Of a stretch of DNA of 64,000 bases, positions 13,501 through 26,500 are shown piece by piece (the first letter of the stretch is position 1; each line of letters begins with the position of its first letter). The stretch is taken from positions 7,102,879-7,166,878 of the forward strand of contig HG738140.1 in NCBI GenBank assembly GCA_000499405.2, in the 5' to 3' direction. Made by a program: the position numbers and the translations under genes. The notes beneath the pieces are model-generated. The model was not told the DNA's origin. It was given only the letters and a program-made list of their open reading frames with translations, and searched no databases. The DNA comes from Onchocerca volvulus. Taxonomy: Eukaryota; Nematoda; Chromadorea; Rhabditida; Onchocercidae.

Positions 13501-14214
13501 TAATAATATATTAGCTAATTTAATAAGCATAATATTAACTTGCTATATGGAAAAATTTATTGGTACCAGCCAATGGTACCAGTTACATTACTGGTACCAA
13601 CTGATAGCATTATTTATATTAACTACCTGATTAAGCAAAATAGTCGTTTGTCATAATAAAGCTTATTTTCTTTGGTACCAACCTTGCAAATGTATATTAG
13701 TATAGTGATATTTTAAGAATTGATATGGAAAAGAATTTAATTATAGTTTTGCCTTTTCTTTCTTATACTTATTCATTCATTTTTCAATCTACGAATTTTT
13801 AATGCAACGGATTTTTTTAAATTGCTTTATTTTTATTTTCAAATTTCTGCCGCAAATAGGAATTCATGAATACCGCAATCAAAAAATGTCACGAAGCATA
13901 AAATTAATTTTATTTTTAGAAATTGAAAAATTATATTTATCATACCTATTTCTAATCTTATTTATTCATAATCGTTAAGGTTTTTTGCTTTTTTGCTCTA
14001 TCATAAATAGGTTAAAACATAAGATATTTAAGTTTTACTAGATATTTTCAATGATCACTGATTAATTTAACAAATATTTAATGTAAACAAATGCTTTCTC
14101 CTGACTTTCTTTTTTTTATAATTATTTCTTTCAGTTAAAAATATTGTTATTCTCAAACTTCATTGAATTACTAGAAGATCGAAATGTTAATATTTTTTTC
14201 TCTTTCTTTCCCCC

Positions 14215-14281
<67 letters not shown>

Positions 14282-17200
14282 TTTTCCTATACATGTATTT
14301 AATTACGGTAGTATGTGTTAAAAGAGAAAGTTTTGTTATACTTCAAAAAACAATCAATCACTGACATAAACGACTGCATCCAATTCTTTTTCCCTTTCGA
14401 TATTCGTCATTTTTGAAAATTTCCAATCAATCTTTGTCATTTGAATGTTTGCCCAATGTTTTTGAAAGTAAAAAGAATCCATTTTTTTAATTTTTCGAAA
14501 AAAAAAAGATGAAATTTCGAGAAATAAATTAAGTAGACAATGAAATGGATTAACTTTTATTATCTGATAATCTTTATTATCTAATATTTATTCATTTCTC
14601 AAATTGCATTCAGTTTAAAATGTTATAATTTAGTGAAAGTTTTCCTAATAAAAGTTTGAAAGCTGATTAGAATAGAATAAAAAAGCCGGAAATTTGGAAT
14701 AGTAATTAAGAGTGATAATTAGCAAGAAATAAGTCATCTGGAAATTAGGTATTAAATAAATTTTCGGTTAGATTTCAATTTCTTTCTGTTTGAGGACTTA
14801 TCGTTAACCCATGAGAATCATCTCCTATTTTTGATATTGGATATGAACATAAGCTGAAGTGTAGAAAATAGATATGTTTTCTACAAAAATGATTTATAAT
14901 AAAAAATAATTTCGAAATGGCATATAGGTTTAAAAAACTTGGATAGTTTTGGAAAATTTTGATAGTTTTCAATTTCTCAATTTCTAACAATCAGAAAAGC
15001 CAAAAAGTTTAAACGGTAATTAAGAGTAGTAATTAGCAATAAGAAAATAATCTGCAAAATCGCTATGATTGATATCATTTCTAATCTTTTCTGTTCTTCC
15101 TTATCATTATTTTTTTTTCTCTAATTGTTTGAGAAAGAAAAAAAGAAATTTCGACAAGTTGATGGATTGGATAAAAGCATTATTATCTGATAAATTTTTC
15201 TTCTATCAATCTAAATTTCACATTTTCTATTTGGATAACCTGATTTATATTTAACCTAATTTCTAGCAATTATTTTGATTTAATCTTCTGATCGGCAAAT
15301 TAATTTCCCCTTTGCACTCATTATATGAAATATGATGAGATATATGATAAGGATAAAGATGTGTGACAAAGACAAAAATGTGTGATAAAAATGAAAATAC
15401 AGTGATAAGAATCCATTTTTATAGAAATAGAAGCATTTTTTTCTGGATTACAAAAATGTCATGATTTCGTTGACATTTTCTTTAATTTTCCTTCAGCATT
15501 TCAACATCAAAATCAAGTCTCTATAAATTTTCAACCATAAATTTTACCATTATGAGCTTCATTTTCTTGCTAATGTATTATACATAGTGAAATTCCAATA
15601 AAATTCCCATTAAAATATTGCCAATAATATAAAATCAATTTCTACCGAATAATTTTTGATTGACTGTATGTCTATATTGTTTACGTTTAAATGGATTCCA
15701 TTAGGCTTGGAAATTATTTGACACTTCGAAATTTGAGAACGGAAGCAATGATTAGACTTTATCAGTATTCTTTGTTTCTTTTGTTTTTTTTTTTTTTTTT
15801 TTTTCTACATGAAATTTCATCGGTAAATCTTTAACGACTGCGAAATGAAGTAAGTCGTTGATAAAACTTTCGCCGATGATAATGAATCAGTAATAACAAT
15901 CTTTCGATTCACGCAAATACTAAAATATGTTAATATATCAATCAATTCTTCCTACAACTGATTAGTTTGTTTTATTTTGAAAGACTATTAATCGCATAAA
16001 ATGATAAATTAATCAGTTAGATGTGATAGCACAAGTGATAATTTTGCAACAATTCATTTCCTCGCAAATTACAACATTCAAACATTTTTTGGAATGATTT
16101 CTTAGTTTGAATTGAATTAAAATATTATGCTTGATATCAAAACAGCTGCTAAAATGATAACTGATAATTTAAAAATGCGAAATGGACTATCCATGCAAAT
16201 AAATCAATCAATATTGTAATTTAAATATTAATTTTTCAAAAATTCTTCTGCTTTTAGTTTACAAACTGGATATTACTTTTTTTTTTTAATTTTGCATCAT
16301 TTTTTGTCTCTTTATTAATTTTTCATAATCCAAATTATTATACTAAGCTTCATAGTATTCATCACTGTTTTTCATATAACTAATTATTAATAATTTTATC
16401 GACTTGTCTTTTTTTTCTTATTTAAATGGACTATAATTTCTTATTTTTTTTCAAATAATAAACTTTTCAAATTCAATTAAATTATTCGGCTTTATAATTG
16501 TGATGATTACTAGCATCACTCTATAAAAAAAAAAAAATAATAATAATAAAGAATAAAAATTAAAAAAAAATAAAAAATTCACTTTTTTGCACTTAAAAAT
16601 GAAATTTTCATTTACATGTTTTTTTTTTGCTTGTCTTCATTATAATTTTTTTCATTATCAATTGCCACTTTCTTTTCTCATCTTTTTTTCCAAAACAAAT
16701 GGGCAAAGGAAAGCAAAAGGACTTTGAACTGATTTTTTTAAACTTCTTTTTTCTTTCCTGATGACAAAAAATGGAAAGGAAAATTTCTATGTCACATTTT
16801 AGTGATGAAAACTACACAAACTGACAGTAATTTTGAGAAAAGATAAAAAATAGTAATAAAAATAAGAAATAGTAATCTAATAGTAATAAAAAAGTTAAAG
16901 AAATAATTTAACAGTAATTATGAAAAAAAAAAAACAAAAAACTCAAGCAATTAATTTTTTCTTCATTTTATCAAGAACAGCTGCTATCAAAGAAAATAAA
17001 ACAATTGCTATATTTTCAAAAATATAAAACAAATAAAAATTTTAATGTTGACTGGGCAAAAAAATTACAAGTTACAAATAGTTTCTTATTATTATCGTAA
17101 TTATATCTATACACTTAATTATTTATTTTAATTCGTTTATTATCAAGTAATTTGTGTGGTAGAAAATTCAATATCAATATAAAATTTGTTCGTTTAAATA

Positions 17201-20200
17201 ATTTGTTTCTTAATTAGATTAATTATAATGATATATTCTATAATAATATCAAACAGCTGTTATTTTTTTTTTTTCCAAGAAGACGCAATTCAAAACAATT
17301 TCATTAGCTTTACTTCGTGAAACATATATCAATAGCTAAAACTATTTTATTAAAAGAAATGAAAATAAGCAAATGAAAAAAAAAAAATTTAAGAAAAAAG
17401 GAATTCGATGATACAAAAATTGAAAAATGATACTAAAAAAGAATAATGAAATAATGAATTCATATTAAAAATTTTTAAATTCTTTTATTTGCAAATTTAT
17501 AATTTTAGCATACATGAGAGAACTATTAACAATTTGGTATAAAATTAAAGAACATTTATCATATCTTATCAGATTTACCGATACTGAAAATAATAAATGC
17601 TAATAAATTATATTATACTGCATAAATATTAACGAGATATATTAATTTAAAACATATTTCAAAACTTTAATTTTTTTTTTTAATTTTATTAGTTTCTATG
17701 AAAATTGAATTACATCCAACTGGATCCGAAAATGAAAACAGCTGATACGAAAAAACAGATCGATAAAGAAAAAAAATGAGAGAAGTGAAATTGAGAATGA
17801 TTTGTATACGAAAATAATGGAAATTAAAATTTCCATAAAAATGAAAACAATGAGAAAAAAGCAGAAAAAACAAATAACGCACAGCTGATTGATCAAAGAA
17901 TCGCTTGGTTACTTTTTTTTTTTTTTTTTTTTTAAATATTTTGCAGCATTTCTTGATTTTTTCAGCTGCGCGCAAAAATGAATAGTTTGCCGAATTTTAC
18001 CATTTTATGGATGTTAATAATGATAATTGGTATAGTTTCATTTGAAACAGAAAATCTTTCATAATTAAATTGTTAGAATATGATTTAGCGGAAAATCATT
18101 CCAAGTAACTCTTATAAGTGATAGATAATTTTGATGATTTTTTGCTTAATTCGAAATTTATAACAAATTTTTGAAGAAAAACTGTAATAAATTAAATTTT
18201 GCAAGATTCGCCATCTTTTGTAACATTATTAAATCAGCAAATCCAAGGAATAACACAATGTTCTGAAATTAAATTATTTTTGGATTTCCTTATGCAATTT
18301 CCAAGCTTAATTTTCGTCAAAATTTAATTTATATAAGAGCCCTTCATCTTTCGATTTTATAAAACTAGAACTAAATTCTTAAGAGTAGCAATTAATTAAT
18401 AAAAATAATGATAGTTCGACGGTTTAATTTTAAAAAAAAATTCTTTCCACTTTTATCAAATCTTTTTCTTGCACTTTCTTCTATCAATTTTATATTTACG
18501 AGGCAGTTTTATTAGTTTGTTGAACAACTATTTCAGATATTCGGAATTTTGAAATTATGTCACTTTTTTTTTGGGGGGGGGGGAAAAGAAAGTTACACAG
18601 ACTGAAGCGATTTATTTGGAAGATTTTTTATTCTTTTTCTTTTTTGTGCTTTCAAAGAAAACAAAATGAATGACTGGGGAAAAAATGGATAAAAAATATA
18701 AGCTGATAAACAAATTTATCAAACAAACGAAATCCAATAATTCAGCATAACTGACACAAACTTTAGATGAATAAAAAAACAAAAAAATCAGACAGCATTC
18801 AAGCGTTATTTGATTTTTCCTTTTTGTAATCTTTGATTTCGTAACTAGTCAAATGCAGCATCTGATTTTCCTTTTTTTTTTTTTTTTTTTTTTGTTATTT
18901 AAAACTAAATTCATGAAAACTTTGCATAGAAAATTACGTATGTGATGGAAAAAATAATATGGATTAAATAAGTGGAAATCGAGTGTTTATATACATATCC
19001 TCGTTTAATACAAACAAATATTAATTTTTCTAATAAAAAATGCATTACATATATATTAAATCCTTAAAGATTTGAAAGAGAGGCGCTATAGCGAAAAAAT
19101 TCAATATGTTAGATTTGATAAGAATTAAATTACGCGGTGTAATGCAATTTTTATATGCTGCGAAAAAAAAAGAAACAGATTTTTTATTGTAAATATTTGA
19201 TATGATCCAACAAAATTGATAGAAAAAAAAAATACGAAATTAAAAAATATTTCTGTCATGAAAAAAATTCTTAATCAGATCCATTTAAAAATTGAATATT
19301 TGGAATAATAATGATTATATACGTGCATTTTTTTAATTTTATAAGTATATAAATAATTTGTATTTATATTTTGAAATTACAATAATGATTACATATATAA
19401 TGATTAACATATCCAATTTGATAATATTTCATTGTATATGAGTGAAATTTGTGTGTGTGTATATAGTGTATAATATTACCATTTTGTTACTAACTTAATT
19501 GCATTCTATAAACATTCTATGAAAAATATGCGTGCATATTGCTCGTGCAGCTATAAAAATCATGATTACGCGTGCATGCAAATTTCTATTGTACGTGCAT
19601 TTGAACATATAAATATCTATTATACGTGCACATGAATTCTTGCAAATATTTTTGCTTTCTTTAAACACATATATATATATATATGTAAATCGCTACAAAA
19701 ATCATGATTATACGTGCACATCCATATTGTACGTGCATTTGATTTGTGTAACATGTATATCTATTGTAAAGGATGTGAAACTTTGCTTTTTACGCACATT
19801 TATTGATATAAAAAAATTCACGATAATACGTGTGTATTTTTATTATACGTGTATTTGTATAAAATATATTAATCTATTATGTATGCATGTGAATCTTTAC
19901 ATTTTATATCTGTTTTTTACATATTTATAACATGAATTCTTATGATATTTATTATTTATTTTCTATGTAGATGTATGCTACGATAGAAATGACTAATTGT
20001 ACGTGCATATCTCTATATTCATGCGCATGAGTAATTGTAATTAAGCATTTATAAATTAGCTGAAGGAAATAATGGAAGGATGAAATGAATATGAAGATGG
20101 ATTAAATGACCAACCAGGTACAATTGCAGATTGTTCTTGTTGCGTTGACATTGTTGTTTACAGTGATAATAATAGTAGTAGTAATAATGGATGGTGATGA

Positions 20201-20467
20201 TGACGATGGGTTTTTGACTAACCGCTTTACTACTATTCAAACAAATCCAATATAAGCCTTATAGCTTTGAGTCTAAATTATACTTCACTATCTAGTCTTA
20301 AAACATATTTCACTCGATTAAAAAGCACTAGGAGGAGGTGCTTTTCAAGATGCGGGAAGAGAAATAATGCACAGAAATTCCTGTTATCATTGCACTTTTT
20401 TTCTCGCCTATTGCTTGTTTATAGTTATTATATTTAATACTCATTCTCTCCTTCTTTCTTTCTCTTT

Positions 20468-20506
<39 letters not shown>

Positions 20507-23500
20507 ACCGACATATTATTCTAAATCTCTTTTTTAAAATAAATAGTTTTTTCTTTTTTTTTTTATTTCTTCCTTCTAACAACTTTCCTCATCTCTTTCT
20601 TTTCTTTTCGTCTTTTTCATTCTTTTTCGAAGAAAAAAGAAACCAATCTTTCTCTTTTCAAACTTGTGATAATCATTTCAAACAATTTCTCTATCACTAA
20701 TAACAACATCTTCTTCTTATCTATTTCTTTTGTTGATAAACCTCAAATCATACGCTATCTTTTCATTCATTTATATGTCTTTCTTTTCTATTTTTCATAT
20801 TATCATCTTGTTTATCGTCTTTTTTTTTAAAACTTTTTTTCTTTATTTTGGATGAATTTTATTTATAAAGCAAAGAGGAAAAAGAAAAGTTTCGCAATTG
20901 TTAAATCATTAGCTATTTGTGAAAATAAACAAAACAAATAAGTGTCTTCATTGTTGTAATTTCATGCAAAACTATGCTCACTCTTTCTCTCCTTTTTATT
21001 CCTTCCCCCTTTCTTTCTCTTCCTCAATCTTTTCTATTGTTTATATTTTAGCTAATGATAAAATTATCGTTAAAAATGTCAATGCTGAAAAAGAATAAAG
21101 TTGAGGAATAATAATAATATTCAATTACTTCATTTTTGAAAAATAATCTATAACCTCAAATTTCCACCTTTTAAAAACTTTAAACTTAGCTAAAGAAAAA
21201 AATTTTTAAATTGAAACAGAGAAAACGGATGACATAAAGATATAATTTTAATTGCAATTTCAAAAATTGAAGAAAAGAGCAAAATTTAAACGATTAAATA
21301 AAACATTTTAGAAAATGCAGATGAATGGGCACTAATAATGCCCATGAATAATGCAATAATATGCATTATCCATTTGGACCAGACTTGACAAGGATAATAT
21401 TATGTGGCCTAGCCTTTAATATGAGCTATAGAAGGACAAACATATAAGGCTGTTAAATGAAGCATAAATAAGACGAATGGAAGACTGCTATCAGTGCCAA
21501 TTGAAAATGAAAGGTTATAGGCCATGAGAAGGACTTTACAAGAGCAATTTTATCAGCTTACTTAATTAGTTCATCGAGTGATTCCTTAATTATTCAAATT
21601 TATCTCCATATAAATATCCAAACAATACAACTCATCACAGTATCATCAGTCTAATCATACTTGTTACTGTTTTTATCTTCAAAATCATCTATACTAAAAT
21701 GTAAACGAAGCATTTTAAAATTAACGATGATATTATTATCCATTTAAAAACGAACTGATAAAAAATTGACGGTTAGAAATTTCGGAAACAAATTATCCAT
21801 TAAAAAAATTTGTCAGCAAATTTCTTGAGCAAGATATTCTATTATTTCGATATAATTTTAGGCTGAATAAATTAGATTGTTTCTTAGTTACCAATTCATG
21901 AGCTTATTTCCGTAGTTAATATATATTTATTGTTTATTTGCTCTTATGAGTCTAATGATTGCTTAATTATTCAATAAATTATTCATCCAATTGTCTTTAA
22001 ACTTCTACGGTAACTATTAATGATAATACCATAATACTGCGTAATGATCTTAATAATTTCATTTTCAGTAGCATCGTTTCCTTTTTTTTCTTTTCAGTCA
22101 AATCTATATATATGTATTTTATTATTGAAAGAATTATAAATAAATCAGTTTTTCCAGAAAGAAACAAGACATAATTTTTCAAATGTTTGACGTCATTAAT
22201 ATAATTGATTGGAGATATAAAATATGATTAATTTAATTCCAACACTCCATTTTCAAATATTGATGATGATAATTACGAATAACAAAAAATTATCGTCATC
22301 TATTTTAATTGATAATATTTATCCATTTCTTTTATCCTAATTTTTTTTTTCAATATTTCAAATGTTTTCTACTAAAAGAAATTAGTGAAATGTAAAATGA
22401 AATATAATATAAATTTGTAGCAGCATTAAGTTTCAATTCAACAAAATCAGAAGTTTTTTTTCTGTAAAGCATTAGAAAAATAAATTTTCTCGAAATAATG
22501 CGAAAATTGAACATCATTCAATTATTATCGCAATCAATTCATAAATTTGTTAGAAAAAAAAAACGATATAATGAAATGGTAAAATAGTAATAATAATAAA
22601 TCAATCATTATCTTAAATGACAAATAATTTAAAAATTGAAGTGATAATGGAAAGAAAGACGATCTGATACTTGGCAAAATATTTTCAAATATCAATTAAC
22701 ATAAAAAAATTTTTTTAACTTCAAAAGAGAAGAAAAAAACAAAAAAGAACATTGTACAGATTTGAATGATTCCAATGATCGTATAAACTATCATGTTGTT
22801 TTGATCAAAATAATAATAATAATAAACTAATCGTGAATAATAAATAATTTTGAAAATGAAAACAAATAGAACTAAGAATTTCCATATTTCAATTACTTTA
22901 TCAAGGTTCATAACAATAAAAATTTAAACATTTATTTTCGTTAGATCATTAAATTTCTAATGCTTACGTGCTTAGTTAGAAATTAAAAAGTTTTGACGAG
23001 AAAAAAAGCAGTCCATTTCTATTAATTTTTTTATATTTGCATATGCTATTATTTTTCAAAAACAAGAAAAGATGGAAAGTGAATAATAATTGTAATTAAA
23101 TAAATGACAAAACTAAAAAATTTGTGCTTTTTTTTTTCGAATTATTTCAAGAAGAAGAAAAAGCGTAAATTTTGTCTTTTAAATGTTCCAAAGTATTTGT
23201 TAGAAAAAAAGAATTTTCTGTTTGTTTATATTTTATATATATTTTGTTTAAATTTTACACTTCTCATTCATCAAAAAAATCTATATAAAGTAAGAAAAAT
23301 TTACGATACATATAAATATTTATGCAATTTCTAAACAATCATTAATTGCTCTCTCAATGATCCTTATGAATTTACAAGCATCGTAGATATTTTATTTTGC
23401 AAAATCACTTTAGAATTATGAAAAGTTGGATATTTACAAATTGCATTCTTAGCTAAATATTTGCTTATCGATAATCCATGATGTCTCCCAAGAGTAATAT

Positions 23501-26500
23501 AATTTAAAGTTGTTATCGGGAAATTCTTAAGAAATAAGCATACATAAATAAACTTGGGGAAAATTTTCGACGCTCTAATAATTACTTAATTGCTAATATT
23601 GGTCTCTAATAATTACTTTATCGCTAATATTAATCATAAGTGACAGTTTTTATTTTATTTCAACAAAAAACTTTTTTTAGTACTGACAAATTTTTTAAAC
23701 AATAACTCATTTCTAAAAAAAAAAAAACATCGAGAAAAATGATCGATTTAAGTGGGAGAAATTTTTCTTTGACACTAAATTTAAAAATTATCGTAAATTT
23801 GACAATTACTTCAAATCATAAAACAATTAATTAAAATGAATTAAATATTATTTAAATATGATATGATGATTTGTTATAGCTGCCATTAAGTAGTCTTATG
23901 GTTCAACTGATTACAAAACGCAACTTATAGATGGATTATGCAACGGAATAATTTAGGTGATCTCTGGATATCACGTAAAACTTTTTTGGCAAGGTTAATT
24001 TAGCGAAAAATATGCTTTGAAATAGTTTTGAACATATGAAAGTTAACTTTAAAACGGAAGATACTTAAGGGATAAATGTCTAAATACTTATTAATTATCA
24101 ATTCATTTCTTATTTTTTGCGATATTTATTTTTATGCAATATTCATATTTTCGTGCGATTTTTGTTTTGATTTTTATATCGATCGATTTAATTTTGTATG
24201 CCATGTCCTTAACATACGCACACATACATGCATAATAAAATGATAGGCATAGTAATGTATATATATTAAATTGTTGCGACATTGTGATTAGAATTGCGAT
24301 ATGAATTGCATTATACATTGAATCATATCGCTGAATTTATTTTCTATTTCTAGAATAAAGAATTAAAGATAAAATCTCTCACAGCTGAAGAGTGAGAAGA
24401 TATAACATTATCTAATATATCGCTATTATTTACTGACAGCATTAAAAGACTTAGCCTCTTGTTCTTTTACTTTCTTCCTTTTTGTTTACTTGTTAATAAA
24501 TGAAGAATTTCTTGTTAAAATTTGAAGAATTTTAAAAATCTTTTAGAAAAATTAAGAAAAAGAAAAAAGAGCACCTATGCCGGTTTTTAGCTTCCATTCC
24601 ATATCACGAATCAGTGAATCAATTTGATCACGGCCAAGATGTTCCCTTTGCTAAAAATAAAAAAAATTGACAAAATTGAAAGAGGGACGAATTAAAAAAT
24701 ACTTTTACAATGATAAAATACTAAAATTTTTTTTTTGAATTTTTTTGAAAGATGACAGATTGATTATAAGCGAAATTGCCATGTCTCCGCAATTTATTTA
24801 AATGAAAAGCTTTAAATAAAATTTCGTAAAATTTAAATTTACTTCATAAATAAAAAACATGAAATTTTATTTTAAAATGAAACATTTAAATTTACTTCAT
24901 AGATACTTCCCATGTTTTGTGGTGCTGGCAGATCACGAAGTTGCGATTGCTGGTGTTGATTTGCGATACGTTGCGTTTTTGTTAAACCTGTAATTTGATA
25001 AATATATCATTGGAAATATAAAAAATCTCAAAACTTTTTCTAAAATTTTTTCTAACATAATTAAAGCACAATCAGCAGATGTCAATCTTTTTTTATTTGC
25101 ATGGAAATTTTTTAGGTTAATTGATTATTCAATCCATCTTAATTAGCTATTCAATTAAAACATTGATCAAAAACTAATTTGTCATGTTAAAATTATATTT
25201 TACAAAAGAAATATCAAAATTTTGGTAAAATAAAAGAATGAAAATAAGAAGTGTAGAAATTGCATTATCTTCATTATCATCAATTTATAAATATTATACA
25301 AAGCCAAATTGCTGCTGCGCAGATAAATTTCATTAAAAATTTTCTAAACTATTCATTTGGTTTTTTTATTTTAAATTAATTATTTGAAATAATTAAAACT
25401 TATGCCACAACCACTGATAAATTTAATACAAAAACATAAGTACTTTGATCTCGAAGTTCCTTAATAAAGTGATAAGATTTATCAATACTATTGATTGGTA
25501 TACGTCGTTCTCTGTTATCATAATTGTTGTTAACAGTTTGATAAGCATCTCTTGGTGAATCCATTACTGTATAAGCTGGTGTTTGTGTTGCGTATGCTCG
25601 AATATACGATTTCGGATCCGTAATAATATATGGTAATTCATCAGCCGTCGTTCCGCTGCTGCTTAAATTCAAAAAATAAAAAATAAAAATTCATTTAACA
25701 TCTATTATGAATGATAATTTAATTTATTTCTGTAAGGAATTCATTTGCCATAAGTTTTCAACTTACCATCTCTGCAAAAGTTTGTCATATTGACACGAAG
25801 TTTCATTAAAAATAAAAAATTGAAGTTAAAAAACCGTTAATCTTCCATATAAATTATGCAATATTTACGTAAAAATGAAATCTTTTAAGAAAAAAGTTAT
25901 GATCAATGAATTTAATGATTCTGTTCATATTTAAATTTCATGCAAATAAACTTAAACTTCAATGGATTTTCGATCCTATTTACCTGATTTATTTTTTATA
26001 ATCAACTTCTTTTGATATTTACGCAAAACATATAAAAACATAAAAACTGTTTGTCAATTTTTTTTTTCGTTTTCATTTAATTTTCAAAACTTAAGCTAGC
26101 AAATAAGTTATCAATTTTATCTTGTGATTGATAAATAATAATTATATACATCCTGATGACTTTCATAAGTTTGTAAAACTGTGAGAAAGTATGAAATTTT
26201 AAATGATATATGATGTCTACGAAATAAAAATTATACCTTTGATAGTGAGAAGAATACTGTTGTTGATTATTTTGATAAGATGAATATGGTTGTTGACTAT
26301 TTTGATAAGACGAATATGATTGTTGGTTACTTTGATAAGATGAAAATGGTTGTTGATAACTTTGATAAGATGAAAATGGCATAGTTTGTGATTGTTGTTG
26401 AAATGGTGACCGTTCAGTATATGATGTATTTTTATTTAGCTGAAATAATGAAATAATCAAATAATTAAAAAACGATTAAATGAAAATTCGAAAAGTGATT

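Larger units (their letters stand above)
8067..24574 (-). other. 16.5-kb zyxin intron
   Basis: Donor ATAG|GTGCTC at 24574 and acceptor ATTTCAG at 8067. I found no convincing additional exon except the candidate at 20115-20151. The intron holds microsatellites (10461-10527, 14218-14279, 20472-20499), a GGTACC cluster (13562-13679), an ACGTGCA-rich repeat (19530-20030), small hairpins (about 20328, 21325-21372) and an 11-G run (18573-18583). The rest is AT-rich sequence with no visible feature. The size is unusual for a nematode intron and suits an internal promoter. Confidence 0.6.

Noticed and set aside
18573..18583. Run of 11 G after a T run, possible G-quadruplex or assembly artefact
   Set aside because: A single homopolymer cannot be interpreted; may be a sequencing or assembly effect.
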